Source: Phymorhynchus buccinoides (taxonomy: Eukaryota; Mollusca; Gastropoda; Neogastropoda; Raphitomidae). Taken from it: 64,000 nt of DNA. The DNA lies in contig CM065686.1 in assembly GCA_017654935.2 (NCBI GenBank), positions 26,440,285 to 26,504,284 on the forward strand, read 5' to 3'. Position numbers and translations under genes: made by a program. This document shows positions 36,872 to 61,089 of the stretch, one piece after another (within the stretch, counting starts at the first letter, position 1; each line of letters opens with the position of its first letter). The notes below the pieces were generated by a model. That model was not told the origin of the DNA. It ran no database searches and saw only the letters and a list, made by a program, of their open reading frames with translations.

Positions 36872-38922
36872 AGGGTGCACAGTGGTTGGGGGCGCTGGCC
36901 CCTCTGTGCAAGCTGACTTGCAGCGACGGGAGCTCCTACACCATCTGCTGTGGGGTCAAAGGGCAGCTGATCGAGGCCAACGCCGCTCTGGTGGACAGCC
37001 CTCACCTTGTCCACTCAGACGTACGTGCCTGTTAAAACCAAAACCGAAAGTTTATGTTTAACGTCCTCTTCGTCTTACGACATATGGGACATTGCTATGA
37101 ATACAGATGGAGAGGCTGTTAAAAGTGGATAAAGACGCATAAAAGTGATAGAAATGCAATGTTGATTCTAGAGTGCGGCCTTGAGGGATTCCTGCATTTT
37201 TTCCCCATTAGGATGCATAAAATCGTGAACAACACAGTATATCTAAATGGATGCGTTTTTACTTATCGAGCGCAGAATTGCGGCTGCTGTGTCTGTAGCC
37301 TTCTCAATACTGACTGAAGCTCAGCATCCTTTCTGCCAGCCTTTTTGATTATCCGAGGACATTGGATTTGTCCAATCACACAATTTTTCTGTCCGCGTTG
37401 TGATTTTCGGCACACTTTCTTAGTTTCTTCAATGCCAGCGATTCTCGTTCTGTTGTAAGGTTTTGAGCAAAGAAAACAAGGTACACTCATTTCATTTTGT
37501 GGTTGTGTAGCCCACCTCCTCCCTCTCTCGCCAATCATCTTTCTCAGCCCCATTTCATGATTTATGTACAAAACACAGGCATAGAAATGTGTTTGCAAGA
37601 AAGAAGTAATTTACTCAAAATGATTTTTACATTTCAAGTGTAGGGTTTTTCAGAAAGTCTAGATTCAGGTTTGTGGGCCTCGTTGCACGTGCACCCCTGT
37701 ATGTATGTTCCAAGCCCTTATAGAGAATGGTAGTTCCAGATTGTTTTAACTATAGGGCTGTGTACACATACAAGCGGATGTTCCGCACGGTACACATCCG
37801 TATATTTTTTCCTTCTTTCTTTCACTTATTGATTATTTCCGCACGGAAAATCCGGATGTACTGTGTACCAGGCCTAAAGCGCACCCCCCAAATTTTATTT
37901 ATTTTACTCTTTTATTATCATATTGTAAGGCGCATGGGTACATGGCTGTGGGAAAGTATCGCCTTATTGTCAGAAAAAGATGGTATCTTAGTAAGATGGG
38001 CGAAAGGAAATCTTACGAGGAAATTGAAAAATGAATGGACGTTGAATAAAAAATATCAAGTAACATTTTAAGCACCATTTTGATTGTGTGGTTTTTCTGA
38101 TTATGCTTCAAATTAATATATAAAAAAAGAAACTTTGCCGCTCAATTACTTTTGAATTTGTTTTGTTAAAATATGTTATTTTTCATGTACCATTTTAATA
38201 CCTAGGTTAGTACTGATAGATCAATGTTGTTCTACATAAGATTGACTTATTTATTTTCTAAATCCTTTCTCCATTGATGCTGCATTCTTGGACCATTCTT
38301 TTTCAAATGCATACAATGCAGAAAGGCATAAGTTTGGATAAGAGTCTGTTGTCCAATGACCTGATGCCCATGATTTTGGAACATGAGGAATGGCCTTTCC
38401 TTGTCATTTCAAGGGGGGATCTGCTGCATGAATTTTAAGACACGGAATTGGCTCATGGTGAAAGCTATGTCATTTTCTATGCATTTTAGTCCAGTCCAAT
38501 AAATGTTGCCCCAAATAAAATAGTGATTTTTGTATATGCAAGATAAGAGATGTATCTGCTTTTCCAAAGAGAAAGCTCTTTGTAAATCACTAAATCGGAA
38601 AGTCTGAAACTGTTTCATTTTTAAATATGTGAGCAATTTCTTTTTTCAAAAGCATTAATTAACTACTTTGCGTTGTTAACTTTCTCACACACTGGCTAGT
38701 ATGAAATGATGGGTTATGTTTTTTGTGCCACAGCCTTGGAGCACGGGTTTCCTGGGAGTCATGCTGCCAGCGCTGAAGGGCCACGAGGCCGAGATGGCCC
38801 GTCTGCTGACCGAGGAACAGTACCATCTGGCAGTGAGCGCCAGGACTGCGGCACCTAGCTCTTCTGTCGTTTGTGATGATGGTGCTGATGCTGTAGTAGA
38901 GAAGATGATGCAGGGTACTTGA
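24411..38922 (+). CDS. ABITRAM: ABITRAM (FAM206A/Simiate) homologue, whole five-exon gene
   Basis: The spliced product is 227 aa from five exons (24411-24579, 32095-32146, 35920-36046, 36874-37020, 38734-38922). All introns are GT/AG and all phases agree. Recognition blocks in order are [12 protein letters not shown] (about residues 45-56), [20 protein letters not shown] (65-84), [20 protein letters not shown] (110-129), a cysteine-containing C..DGSSY block (about 131-137) and [10 protein letters not shown] near 170-180. These match the vertebrate actin-binding transcription modulator, about 180 aa in mammals; this one has a longer N- and C-terminus. The vertebrate protein is reported to bind actin and to localise to nuclear speckles; that role here is inferred by homology. 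An in-frame TAG at 24393-24395 supports the ATG at 24411. Introns of 7.5, 3.8, 0.8 and 1.7 kb are full of repeats. It is convergent with the sulfotransferase gene. Confidence 0.92.
25465..25905 (+). mobile_element. CR1-like LINE C-terminal fragment in ABITRAM intron 1
   Basis: An open frame to 25840 reads [52 protein letters not shown], a DLFTISD...TR block and [19 protein letters not shown]. This is the standard C-terminal tail after the reverse transcriptase in CR1/Jockey-type LINEs. A one-base shift near 25838 returns the expected [11 protein letters not shown] ending, so the fragment is nearly intact but lacks its enzymatic domains. Confidence 0.85.
25971..26034 (-). repeat. Dispersed repeat R2, copy 2
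   Basis: Reverse complement of the 10745-10793 repeat, with an extra AACGGGCGT-type insertion and one more GGATTA unit. Confidence 0.7.
26396..26418. repeat. (GT)n microsatellite
   Basis: Eleven GT units beside ATGGTCGCGG motifs (26347-26391). Confidence 0.9.
26647..26754. mobile_element. 108-bp MITE-like element with perfect 16-bp terminal inverted repeats
   Basis: TATCTTCTTATAGCAC at 26647-26662 is exactly reversed at 26739-26754. No coding capacity. Confidence 0.6.
27062..27156. repeat. (CT)n microsatellite
   Basis: About 95 bp of CT after a GTGTGTGT stretch. Confidence 0.95.
27560..28143 (-). pseudogene. Mutator-like (MULE) transposase C-terminal fragment
   Basis: Read on the minus strand, the blocks are [35 protein letters not shown] (ending near 27940), then after a one-base shift [39 protein letters not shown] and [20 protein letters not shown]. 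The W.VF...VRTNN...G.HNRLN pattern is typical of the C-terminal half of the MULE transposase domain in invertebrates. Upstream catalytic residues are absent. A TTTTTGCTTGATTCAG string just before the fragment (28157-28142 on the minus strand) resembles a splice acceptor. It lies antisense in ABITRAM intron 1. It is broken. Confidence 0.75.
28195..28248 (-). repeat. Terminal-repeat-like end next to the MULE fragment
   Basis: On the minus strand the sequence starts CAGTGGAACCTACCACTTAA and continues GACCTTTCTCATTAAC. It closely resembles the ends of the 164-bp MITE at 35365-35528 (CAGTGGAACCTCCC, ATTAAGACCTT). A diverged relative lies at about 29101-29133. Confidence 0.55.
28256..28625. mobile_element. 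Fold-back element with telomere-like repeats in both arms, copy 1
   Basis: CTAATTATCTTTTTGGAATA, ATAACCCTAACCCTAACCC (from about 28306) is matched in reverse by AGGGTTAGGGTTATTATTCC then AAAAAGATAATTAG (to about 28501). A poly(C) run and about 70 unique bases lie between. Parts of the loop (AAAAACGCAATGAACC and ACTGTGACAAATG on the minus strand) and the outer part (AGAAATATAGGGG, GTGGCACATC) recur in the element at 42534-42912, so both belong to one family. Confidence 0.65.
28640..28682. repeat. (GT)n microsatellite
   Basis: About 40 bp of GT with one A interruption. Confidence 0.9.
28771..28896. mobile_element. 126-bp MITE with AGACCC ends, TTAA-type target
   Basis: AGACCCACGCGTCACGTG at the left is matched by AGACCCCCACATCACGTG read inward from the right. 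TTAA follows the right end (28897-28900) and a mutated ATAA precedes the left. A longer relative is at 46789-47012. Confidence 0.65.
29478..29586. repeat. (CA)n and (TA)n microsatellite
   Basis: ACACAC runs with a central TATATA block. An AGTTACAAACTGAGTTCACA segment is duplicated between them. Confidence 0.9.
29784..29911. repeat. 32-bp tandem repeat, about four copies
   Basis: The unit is built from GACCATCTTTGACC and GCGACCATATTCGAACGC. It is related in reverse to ATGGTCGCAGTCAAAAATGG at about 26347 in the same intron. Confidence 0.85.
29950..30500. other. AT-rich intronic sequence
   Basis: Only a short (ATA)n run at about 30287-30311 stands out. Confidence 0.4.
30510..31200 (+). pseudogene. 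Degraded CR1/L2-like LINE reverse transcriptase
   Basis: Pieces in changing frames read [20 protein letters not shown] (about 30603-30662), LLMLLDLS then AAFDTIDH (motif A, split by a small insertion near 30715-30735), VPQGSVLG (motif B, about 30880-30903), [17 protein letters not shown] (catalytic box, about 30970-31020) and [20 protein letters not shown] (about 31049-31108). Order and spacing are those of a CR1/L2-type reverse transcriptase. Shifts and stops make it dead. It lies sense-oriented in ABITRAM intron 1. Confidence 0.8.
31297..32035. mobile_element. MITE-like element with CAGAGGTTCC ends beside ABITRAM exon 2
   Basis: CAGAGGTTCCATTA at 31297 is matched in reverse by TAGCGGAACCTCTG ending at 32035. 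The right end is 60 bp before the exon 2 acceptor junction. Inner sequence is non-coding. Confidence 0.5.
32095..32146 (+). CDS. ABITRAM: ABITRAM exon 2
   Basis: A 52-nt exon after TTTCAACAG, with donor GTAAGTGT. It encodes [17 protein letters not shown] and joins exon 1 in phase 1 and exon 3 in phase 2. Confidence 0.9.
32150..33075. other. Intronic sequence with short repeats
   Basis: A pair ACAGTTACATTTTGAGTGTG (32345) and its reverse (CACACTCAAAATATAACTGT, about 32395) form a small palindrome. TATAGCGCTTTACCTCAAAT (about 32731) is a common LINE/SINE-like 3' end motif. Confidence 0.4.
33082..33584 (+). repeat. 41-bp minisatellite, 12 full copies plus a partial
   Basis: The unit is TGCCCCTTAAAACTAAGCAG, GGGGTAAGATAATACAGAGC, G. 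Copies start every 41 bp from 33082 to 33574. The only regular difference is GGTAAG versus GGTGAG, in the order A A A G G A G A A G G G. It lies in ABITRAM intron 2. Confidence 0.95.
33590..34745. other. AT-rich intronic sequence, nothing recognised
   Basis: Short frames only. GCTTTTGTCATATCA (34101) is reversed at TGATATGACAAAAGC (34235), a possible remnant of an inverted-repeat element about 150 bp long. Confidence 0.4.
34753..35284. mobile_element. 532-bp MITE with about 160-bp terminal inverted repeats and TTAA target duplication
   Basis: Both ends are flanked by TTAA (34749-34752 and 35285-35288). The left arm carries ACCCTGACGGATGAG, CTCACTTTGCTCTGGTTTCC and GATTCCTCCTTGGC; the right arm carries the same blocks reversed. 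TTAA duplication is typical of piggyBac-type transposition. There is no transposase. Confidence 0.8.
35365..35528. mobile_element. 164-bp MITE with CAGTGGAACCTCCC ends and TA target duplication
   Basis: TA-CAGTGGAACCTCCC plus ATTAAGACCTT at the left is mirrored at the right, ending GGGAGGTTCCACTG-TA. ATTAAGACC recurs inside. A diverged reversed copy lies at 44318-44492 and a related end at 28195-28248. Confidence 0.8.
35920..36046 (+). CDS. ABITRAM: ABITRAM exon 3
   Basis: A 127-nt exon after TTTTCTCTTCAG, with donor GTAAGTCA. It encodes [20 protein letters not shown] and ends SGKSKR, the best conserved part of the family. Confidence 0.93.
36593..36651. repeat. Poly(G) run
   Basis: About 58 bases, nearly all G, in ABITRAM intron 3. 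Confidence 0.95.
36782..36870. repeat. (CT)n microsatellite serving as polypyrimidine tract
   Basis: About 85 bp of CT with a few G interruptions, ending CTCTTTCTCAG at the exon 4 acceptor. Confidence 0.9.
36874..37020 (+). CDS. ABITRAM: ABITRAM exon 4
   Basis: A 147-nt exon in phase 0, donor GTACGTGC. It encodes [20 protein letters not shown] and continues to [10 protein letters not shown]. Confidence 0.93.
37054..37115 (+). repeat. Fragment of dispersed repeat R1
   Basis: TTTAACGTCCTCTTCGTCTT and ACATATGGGACATTGCTATG resemble the R1 core at 9525-9570. Confidence 0.5.
37120..38730. other. ABITRAM intron 4, nothing recognised beyond R1
   Basis: A 111-codon minus-strand frame (37263-37598) has no recognisable domain. 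GCGGATGTTCCGCACGG (37774) and TTCCGCACGGAAAATCCGGA (37838) form a loose inverted pair. Confidence 0.4.
38734..38922 (+). CDS. ABITRAM: ABITRAM exon 5 (terminal)
   Basis: After TTTTTTGTGCCACAG it encodes [20 protein letters not shown] to a TGA at 38920-38922. The acidic last 25 residues extend beyond the vertebrate protein. The nearest AATAAA lies at about 39894, inside later sequence, so the 3' UTR end is not fixed. Confidence 0.9.
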   Translation, partial: PWSTGFLGVMLPALKGHEAEMARLLTEEQYHLAVSARTAAPSSSVVCDDGADAVVEKMMQGT

Positions 38923-39033
38923 TTGTGTGGAAAGTTGGGGGGTGGGGGTGCGGGAGGATGGGTGGGTAGAAGTATATGTGTGTGTGAAAGAGAGAGAGAT
39001 GTGGAACTTATCAATATGTTGCTTCTACTTCAG

Positions 39034-39777
39034 TAAAGGCTTTGGCACACGCTACCACGAATTAGTTGCTACAACTAGTGTTATACCACAAGTTGCAGTA
39101 AAAACCGCAGAGTTCGCTGCACATGCTGCAACTTTGATGCAACCCACTTGTAATCCTATGCTGAACCAACCACAGGTAAACTCAGAAATATTGTTCTAAG
39201 ATGTATGCAGACTACTCATATGTAAACTAAAATGCCCAACTGACAGAAAATAGTGCACAGATTAAAACGATGGTCAGTACCAGAGTCCGATTTTGAGTAA
39301 GCCTACTTCTAAAAACTCGAGCTGACAAAGAATACTAGGCCAACATGTGGTGCTTTACACATTGTTTTGATCTACATCGATTGAAAAAGAAAACATTGTG
39401 TGCAAGTACTCATCATTCACGATGCCGCCCATTTCACAGCTTATTTTGAATTTTGGCCTCTTGGACCCTGTCCCGAATTTTGTAATCGGGACACCAAATG
39501 CGGGGAAAATTATGAATGAACTCAATCAATTTGCATGTTTCAGTCCGATGGTTTCACTCCGCCATTGTGACGTAAAAAACATATGATACAAAATGACGCT
39601 CTGATTGGCTGAAACCTACAACTCATTGCAAGTGGGGGCTCAGAAATAGGATCGTTTTTTATCGCCCTACAACCCACAACTGCAACCCTACAACCTTGTT
39701 GTAGGTGGTATGCAACTGTTGCAACCACAAAGTTGCAGGCTGCAACTAGCAAAAGTTGCAGCATGTGTCAAAGCCTT
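39034..39777. mobile_element. Inverted-repeat element with AAGGCTTTGRCACA ends
   Basis: AAGGCTTTGGCACACGCT at about 39036 is mirrored by AGCATGTGTCAAAGCCTT ending at about 39776. Inner GTTGCAAC-type motifs recur in both arms. About 740 bp, no transposase. The ends resemble hAT-like non-autonomous elements only in general layout. Confidence 0.55.
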
Positions 39778-40229
39778 AAACAAGATGATGCATTGCAAGA
39801 TTCTTGAGTGTGTGTGTGTCTCAACATTACTTACTATAATAAATTATAAAAAAAAAAAAATTTGAAATGTGATAGTTGATGCGAATAAATCTGTGTGTGT
39901 GTGTGTGTGTCACTGGGTTCACTTCCTTTGATGTGGGTGATTAAATGTGCTATTGTGTATTTGGTCAATATGGAACATGTCATTATCTGTCTTTATTGAG
40001 AGTACAAAGAGTGAAATATTAAGCGGCTCCCATTAACTTGTTCTGTGTACATGTGTGCAATGTGTTGAGGAACCAGGACATCAATGAGTCTATGGACCAT
40101 TAAATACTCACTGTACTTTCTAAATATCATGCATGAAAATATCTTTTTTTTTCCCCTTTCCTCTGACTCCCTATGAGCAAACTCGGGTGTGTGTGTATTA
40201 ATTTTAATGGTACATAATAATGCTTCTTT

Positions 40230-40330
40230 CATCAAGTTCAAGTTCAAGTATACTTTAATATCTCCTAAAGAGAAATTCAGGTTAGGTGCAACAACGTGAC
40301 AGAAATACAACATAACTGAAAGAACATTAA
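40230..40330 (-). mobile_element. LINE 3' end on the minus strand with (GAACTT)n tail
   Basis: On the minus strand, TGAATTTCTCTTTAGGAGAT, ATTAAAGTATAC and two GAACTT units are a typical LINE end. Confidence 0.5.
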
Positions 40331-40431
40331 TCAGACGTGTGAAACGAAATTATACCAACCAAATAATCATTTTAATCAACTTAGAAATGTGCACATTTAA
40401 AACAGAGAGAGAGAGTGACAGACAGACAATG

Positions 40432-40435
<4 letters not shown>

Positions 40436-40466
<31 letters not shown>
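40436..40466. repeat. (GA)n microsatellite
   Basis: About 30 bp of GA. Confidence 0.9.
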
Positions 40467-40468
<2 letters not shown>

Positions 40469-40619
40469 CAATAACCATTATGAACTTAAGACTATCTTTT
40501 TCGACTACACTTGAACTCCAAGGGCTGCATTCATTCTGCTGGTGAATGGGGTGGGTGGAAGTAGTGTAGGGGGTGGTCATTTACGGTTTTCTTTAGTTGG
40601 CACTTTATACTTGACTTTT

Positions 40620-41602
40620 GTAGTGAAATTGGAATCGTGAGGCCCCCGCGCCGGGACAGATAAAATAGTGTCCGTGGAGACAACGAAGAGACTGAAGAGT
40701 GAAGTTAAAGTTATTGGTGGGTTTTTTTTCATTTAATAATAGTAAAATAGTAGTTAGCAGGTTTTTGCTATTCGACAGATCTTGACCCTCGAGTCATGCG
40801 TGGTTAGTGTTTTCCTTTTTGTGGAGTTTGATTGTCATTTATTGAGTTAGTGACGTTTGAGGCTTTGCGCCTTCTCTTTTTTGTGATTTGTTAGGTGGCG
40901 TTGCCTTTTCTCTAAAAGGGTGAAGTCCGGTGCACTCTGTCTCACTGACAGAGTTGTCTAGAAGTTTGTAAAAATCAACTAGATTTTGCTAGTGGTTTTT
41001 TTGGTCTTTGTTGAAGCCTTTGTGCTTAAAGATGTTTTGTTTTTATTAACATGATCTAAAGCGTGGCAGGTGAATGTAAAAGGGGAGAATATTTCCAGGG
41101 TGAGTTTAACTGGTTTTCTCCTCGTTGATATAGTTTCATTTTTGATCAAGCATTTTTCTTAACACTGTCCCGACGTAGCCGTGCCAGAGAATCACTTCCC
41201 GTGTGACAAGCACCCACAGCTGCCGCCTATTCCCTGTAGACGGCAGATTTCAGCACTTTTCTGATTTTTTTCCCGATAGCTAAACAAATACTAGCAAACA
41301 CTGAACTAAACGGTTATGGTAGAAATAAATCATTGGCTGATACTGTTTGGTCGTGCTTGTCTCTGAAAGTAACATGGGTAACAGAGTAAAAAAAAAAATG
41401 TACACTCTTTTCCGTCTTTGTAATACCAAACTAAAGGAAAAACGGGCAAAAAATGTTGATGCTTATTTCTTTTCTGTTCTCTATCATTATGTGTAACTTT
41501 TCACTTCATCCTATAACAGGGAGTTTCCTTGTTGCGTGGAACCCCCCACGCCCTCACCCACCCCCTGGTTGCCTAAAATAAAACAAAACACAATCTCTCC
41601 AT

Positions 41603-41637
<35 letters not shown>

Positions 41638-42420
41638 TATCGTTCATCCATAACAAAATGTTCGTAACTGTAAAGTGCTTTGGAATCTGCTGGAAACCCC
41701 CCTTTATGTACAGCATAATCCGCCCCTCTAAAAATGTATTCCACAGTACAAATTCCCTTTATTTAGTTTAAGTACGTCGGGTGTAGGCTGCATTCTTTCC
41801 CAGTCTGGAATGTCTCTCGCACTCAGCATCCTAGGAAAATGGTAACGGTTCTCCTGAATTGCTGGCATTCCAGCACGTATACCAATCGCCAGCATTCAAA
41901 CTGAGAGCCAGTACAAAATTAACATGTCCCTATGTGTTACTGTGGTGTTAGTTTCTCCTAGAGCGATCATGGAAAAGACAGATTTAAAAAAAATTGAAAC
42001 CACCACAGGCGGTTGCTACGTCCCCACATGAGGACATTCCCAGACACCATATGTGGTTGTTACGTCGGGAAGAGATAGAAACAAAAACCACTGCATGATG
42101 TGGTTACGTCTGGAGACTGTTAAAAGCCAACATTTCCTGTCTTAGGTTTTGATTGATTGTCTCCCTTGGACTGGGAGCTGTGAAATTGAACTTTAGCATA
42201 TAGTGTGGGGTTGTTTTTTTTTAGTGTAGTTTTTTTTAAAAGAGATTTATTTATTTAATATAAAGCATTTTGTAGTATTTAATTTTGTCTTGAATTGTTT
42301 TCTTTTTTGGTAAATAAAACCTGTTTTCTTTCGTACTCCAGTTTGTTATGTCTTAGAGATAGGGTGTTGGGTGAATGGCTTGGTTTCTGTTGTCGTGAAC
42401 TCGTCCCCCACGTGACATGA
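40620..42420 (+). other. Unclassified segment, possibly LTR-like
   Basis: About 1.8 kb without a coding frame. GGTTGCTACGTC, GGTTGTTACGTC and GGTTACGTC recur (42010-42110), with CCCGACGTAGCC at 41169. AATAAAACC (42315) and a final CCCACGTGACA (42407-42417) would fit the end of an LTR, but I see no primer-binding site, partner LTR or target duplication. Confidence 0.25.
41604..41635. repeat. (CA)n microsatellite
   Basis: About 30 bp of CA. Confidence 0.9.
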
Positions 42421-42533
42421 AAAATTGGAATGCATCTCGTCATGAACTGTCAAAACACATTATAATAGTATCTCCACACATTACAATTACTGCAGTCAGA
42501 CAGCTGTTAATATTCAATCAGAACAAGATAGTG

Positions 42534-42912
42534 TAAAGGTAAAGATAAGATGTGCCCCCCCTCCTCCATTTCTCGGTTTCCACTTTTTCAGTCTTGCCTT
42601 TCTTACTGCAGATTGAGTACTTCATCCTCACTAATTTTCACCCATTTACATAATTATGCACGTGCATTCAATAATAGTAGAAGATAAAGGCAAGACGGAA
42701 AAACGCAATGAACCAGGACTGTGACAAATGCTCTGCGGTACTTCACTACATACGGGGGTCCTATGGCCTTTATCATGACTGCAATTAATTATTCAACAAA
42801 GATAATTAGCTGAAAAGGTTAATGAATGTTTGGTAAGAAAGGCAAGTGTGAAAATGTGGGGAGAGCTGAGAAATATAGGGGTGGGGGGGGGGGGGGTGGC
42901 ACATCTTGACCT
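42534..42912. mobile_element. Fold-back element, copy 2
   Basis: GTAAAGGTAAAGATAAGATG, TGCC at the left pairs with GGCACATCTTGACCTTTACC at the right. ATTTCTCGG and TTGCCTTTCTTAC also pair with GAGAAAT and GTAAGAAAGGCAA. The loop shares AAAAACGCAATGAACC with the element at 28256-28625. Confidence 0.65.
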
Positions 42913-42914
42913 TT

Positions 42915-43630
42915 ACCCAAGATACAATAAAGACAGAGAGAGAGTAGAATGAATTATGAATTTAAGAGATGGATAGAACGTAGTATGAAAGTTTTCATTT
43001 CATGTACGCTGGCATGCCACTGAAGATTTCAACAGTTAAAAAGAAAAGTTAAAGTACATGGAACATTTGAAAAGTCAAAAAAATAAAAATATTTTTTTTT
43101 AAATGCACTCAAAACAATCTGATGATTGACGAATAGCTAGAAAATAATTTTCAAAGAGTATTGTATGAGATTATCTCCCTTTGATAAACACATTGTAGTT
43201 TCTTTGAGTATCTCACATTTTGGCATATATGAAAGAGGCAACTATTAGTGAAAAATAAAGCTGATAAATATTCATAATCAGTGCGAGCTACACCAATTTT
43301 TCATTATGACTACTATCTCTGCTGCTGTTTCCTTTTCCTTTCTTTGTTACCCTTTTACAATTTAATCTCTTTCTATCGCTCTATAATAGAAACTACACAT
43401 GTGCATTTTATATGCGCATAAAAGAACGGCTCATTCAAATCATTTCAAGTTTTGCAGATGTCTAATTCAATTGCTTGTGTACCTAAGAAGGCCCGAGGAA
43501 CTGCTACTTACACAGTTCAAGTTATTGCTGTTTGGGTGGGCATACCCAATTTTGACACATTTTGGGCAGCTGTGTTTTGTTATGTTAAACTTAGGGGGTT
43601 GCGTTATTTGTTGAGTTATTGCTTCAAAAC
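42915..43630. other. AT-rich intergenic sequence, nothing recognised
   Basis: No gene or repeat supported. Confidence 0.4.
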
Positions 43631-43635
43631 TAATG

Positions 43636-44195
43636 ACCCGAATGCCATGAAAGTTTAGGGTCTGATGTATACGTAATTGAATTACTGATAATATGTAAAA
43701 TATCAAAGGATTTGACCGTGCCATTTTTGTTCTGCGTTGTTTAAAAAAAAAGTGGAAAAGAGCACAGATTGTGACCAGATTTGTTGTTTTGCACATACAC
43801 TTACATTTGCTCCTGTAGACTTCCCAAGGATTGTAATACTGAGCAATAAAATATGGGGACCGTTTTGTAACTTCATGGACTTTCATGTTCATGCCTTTCA
43901 AAAGTCCATCATTTTACACAATGGTTCCTGTATTTTATTGCTCAGTACACACGCCTTGAGGTATCTGCAGAAGACAATATAGGTGCATGTACAAACCTAC
44001 ACATCTGGCCATCATCTGTGCTCATTTTTGTGTCTAATTATGATATGCATATAGAGATCAACAAAAGTTAAGTATCACTTTTTCTTTGAGCGCAAAACAA
44101 AAATGGCACGGTCAAATCCTTTGATATTTTACATAGCAGTAACTCAATTATGTCTGCATCAGGCCCTAAACTTTCATTGCATTCGGGTTTCTTCC
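43636..44195. mobile_element. 560-bp palindromic element with nested inner inverted repeat
   Basis: CCCGAATGCCATGAAAGTTT and ATCAAAGGATTTGACCGTGC with CCATTTTTGTT on the left are mirrored on the right (44103-44195). Near the centre TACTGAGCAATAAAATA (about 43839) is mirrored by TATTTTATTGCTCAGTA (about 43931). No transposase. Confidence 0.7.
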
Positions 44196-44317
44196 ACACA
44201 TAATTTAGAATGTACACACCATAGTTCAATTAAGTGTATGCCTGCATCCAAAAACAGAACAGCTTTCAAGCTGTTTCACTAGTTTCTGTCATGCATAGAA
44301 TTGAGGAACCTTAACAT

Positions 44318-44492
44318 TATACAGTTAAGGACCTTGACAAATCAGCCCAAACGAGATGGGTCTCAATAGGGAGGTGGACACACAGTAGTCAGGATATGAA
44401 GGGGGAAATCAGTGAAATGTTTTTGAATCACATCTTAGAGGGAGTCTTCATAGGGAAGGTCTTCATAGGTCTTCACTGTAATATCACAGCCG
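44318..44492. mobile_element. Diverged copy of the 164-bp CAGTGGAACC MITE
   Basis: Read on the minus strand, CTCCCTATTGAGACCC, TTTGGGCTGATTTGTCAAGG and TCCTTAACTGTATAATG follow the right half of 35365-35528. Confidence 0.6.
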
Positions 44493-44558
44493 TATGCTTT
44501 GGGACGTTGATTTCTGTTTTGTGTTTTTATAGAAATGACAGCAAGCTCTGTGCCATAT

Positions 44559-60216
<15,658 letters not shown>

Positions 60217-60465
60217 CGCTGTGTACTCCGCTGACACAGAGCCGCACGTGATGCACGCTCACGGATGTAGGTCACGGGAGGACTGTGAGTCGCAGTATGA
60301 CTTTTTTGTTTGTGGCACAAGCCACAAACCTATAACTCACTTTGTCGGTCTGTTGGTCTGTCGGTCGGTCGGTCCAAAATTGTCGCACATATTGTAAAAG
60401 AGAAAAAAATACTTGGGCATAAAGTAACATTTCAGTTGTCATATCTACAGTCCTTAGGTATGGGC

Positions 60466-60984
60466 GAAAATGGAGTTTTACGTCCTCTTGGTCTGAATCA
60501 GACACATATGGGACATTTGTAAATACAAATATGGTGGGAACAATACTGGAGGCAATGCCCGGAGGCAGTACGAAACCAGTAAAGTCCCGATTTAAAAAAT
60601 AATAATACAGATAGCTGTAGCGGTGACCACGCCTCGGTTAAACCTCATCGGCTATGGTACCGCCACATTTTTGAGCAATGATTTTTTCTATAGAGTAAAT
60701 TGTAAGAATTATGGTGACATTTTGGCAGAACCAGTATTCTATAATAATAGAATACAAAGAGATATTTAGCTACATCGTTGGTAAGAAATGGATATACTTA
60801 GTGTCAGATTACTTTGTGGCGGTACCATAGCCGATGAGGTTTAACCGAGGCGTGGTTACTGCTACACCTATCTGCATTGTTAAAAAATCGGAACTTTACT
60901 GGTGTTGCACTGCCTCCAGTATTGTTCCCACCATCTTTGTATCTACAAATGTCCCATATGTGTCTGTTCCAGAACACCATTTTT
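60466..60984. mobile_element. Large inverted repeat of R1, two arms of about 170-200 bp
   Basis: The left arm (60466-60667) carries TTTTACGTCCTCTTGGTCTG, ACACATATGGGACATTTGTA, GGAGGCAATG and CCTCATCGGCTATGGTACCG. The right arm (60815-60984) carries the same blocks reversed. The loop is about 147 bp. It begins 250 bp upstream of the CHST15-like start codon. One arm resembles 9517-9689. Confidence 0.75.
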
Positions 60985-61051
60985 CTTCTTCTTTGGTAAG
61001 ACTGGATTAATGAATATGTATATTCATCATCATATAGTAATAATCCAACTG

Positions 61052-61052
<1 letters not shown>

Positions 61053-61088
<36 letters not shown>
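61053..61088. repeat. (GT)n microsatellite
   Basis: About 36 bp of GT. Confidence 0.95.

Positions 61089-61089
<1 letters not shown>

Noticed and set aside
37263..37598. 111-codon minus-strand frame in ABITRAM intron 4
   Set aside because: No recognisable domain, no splice context, and composition like the surrounding intron.
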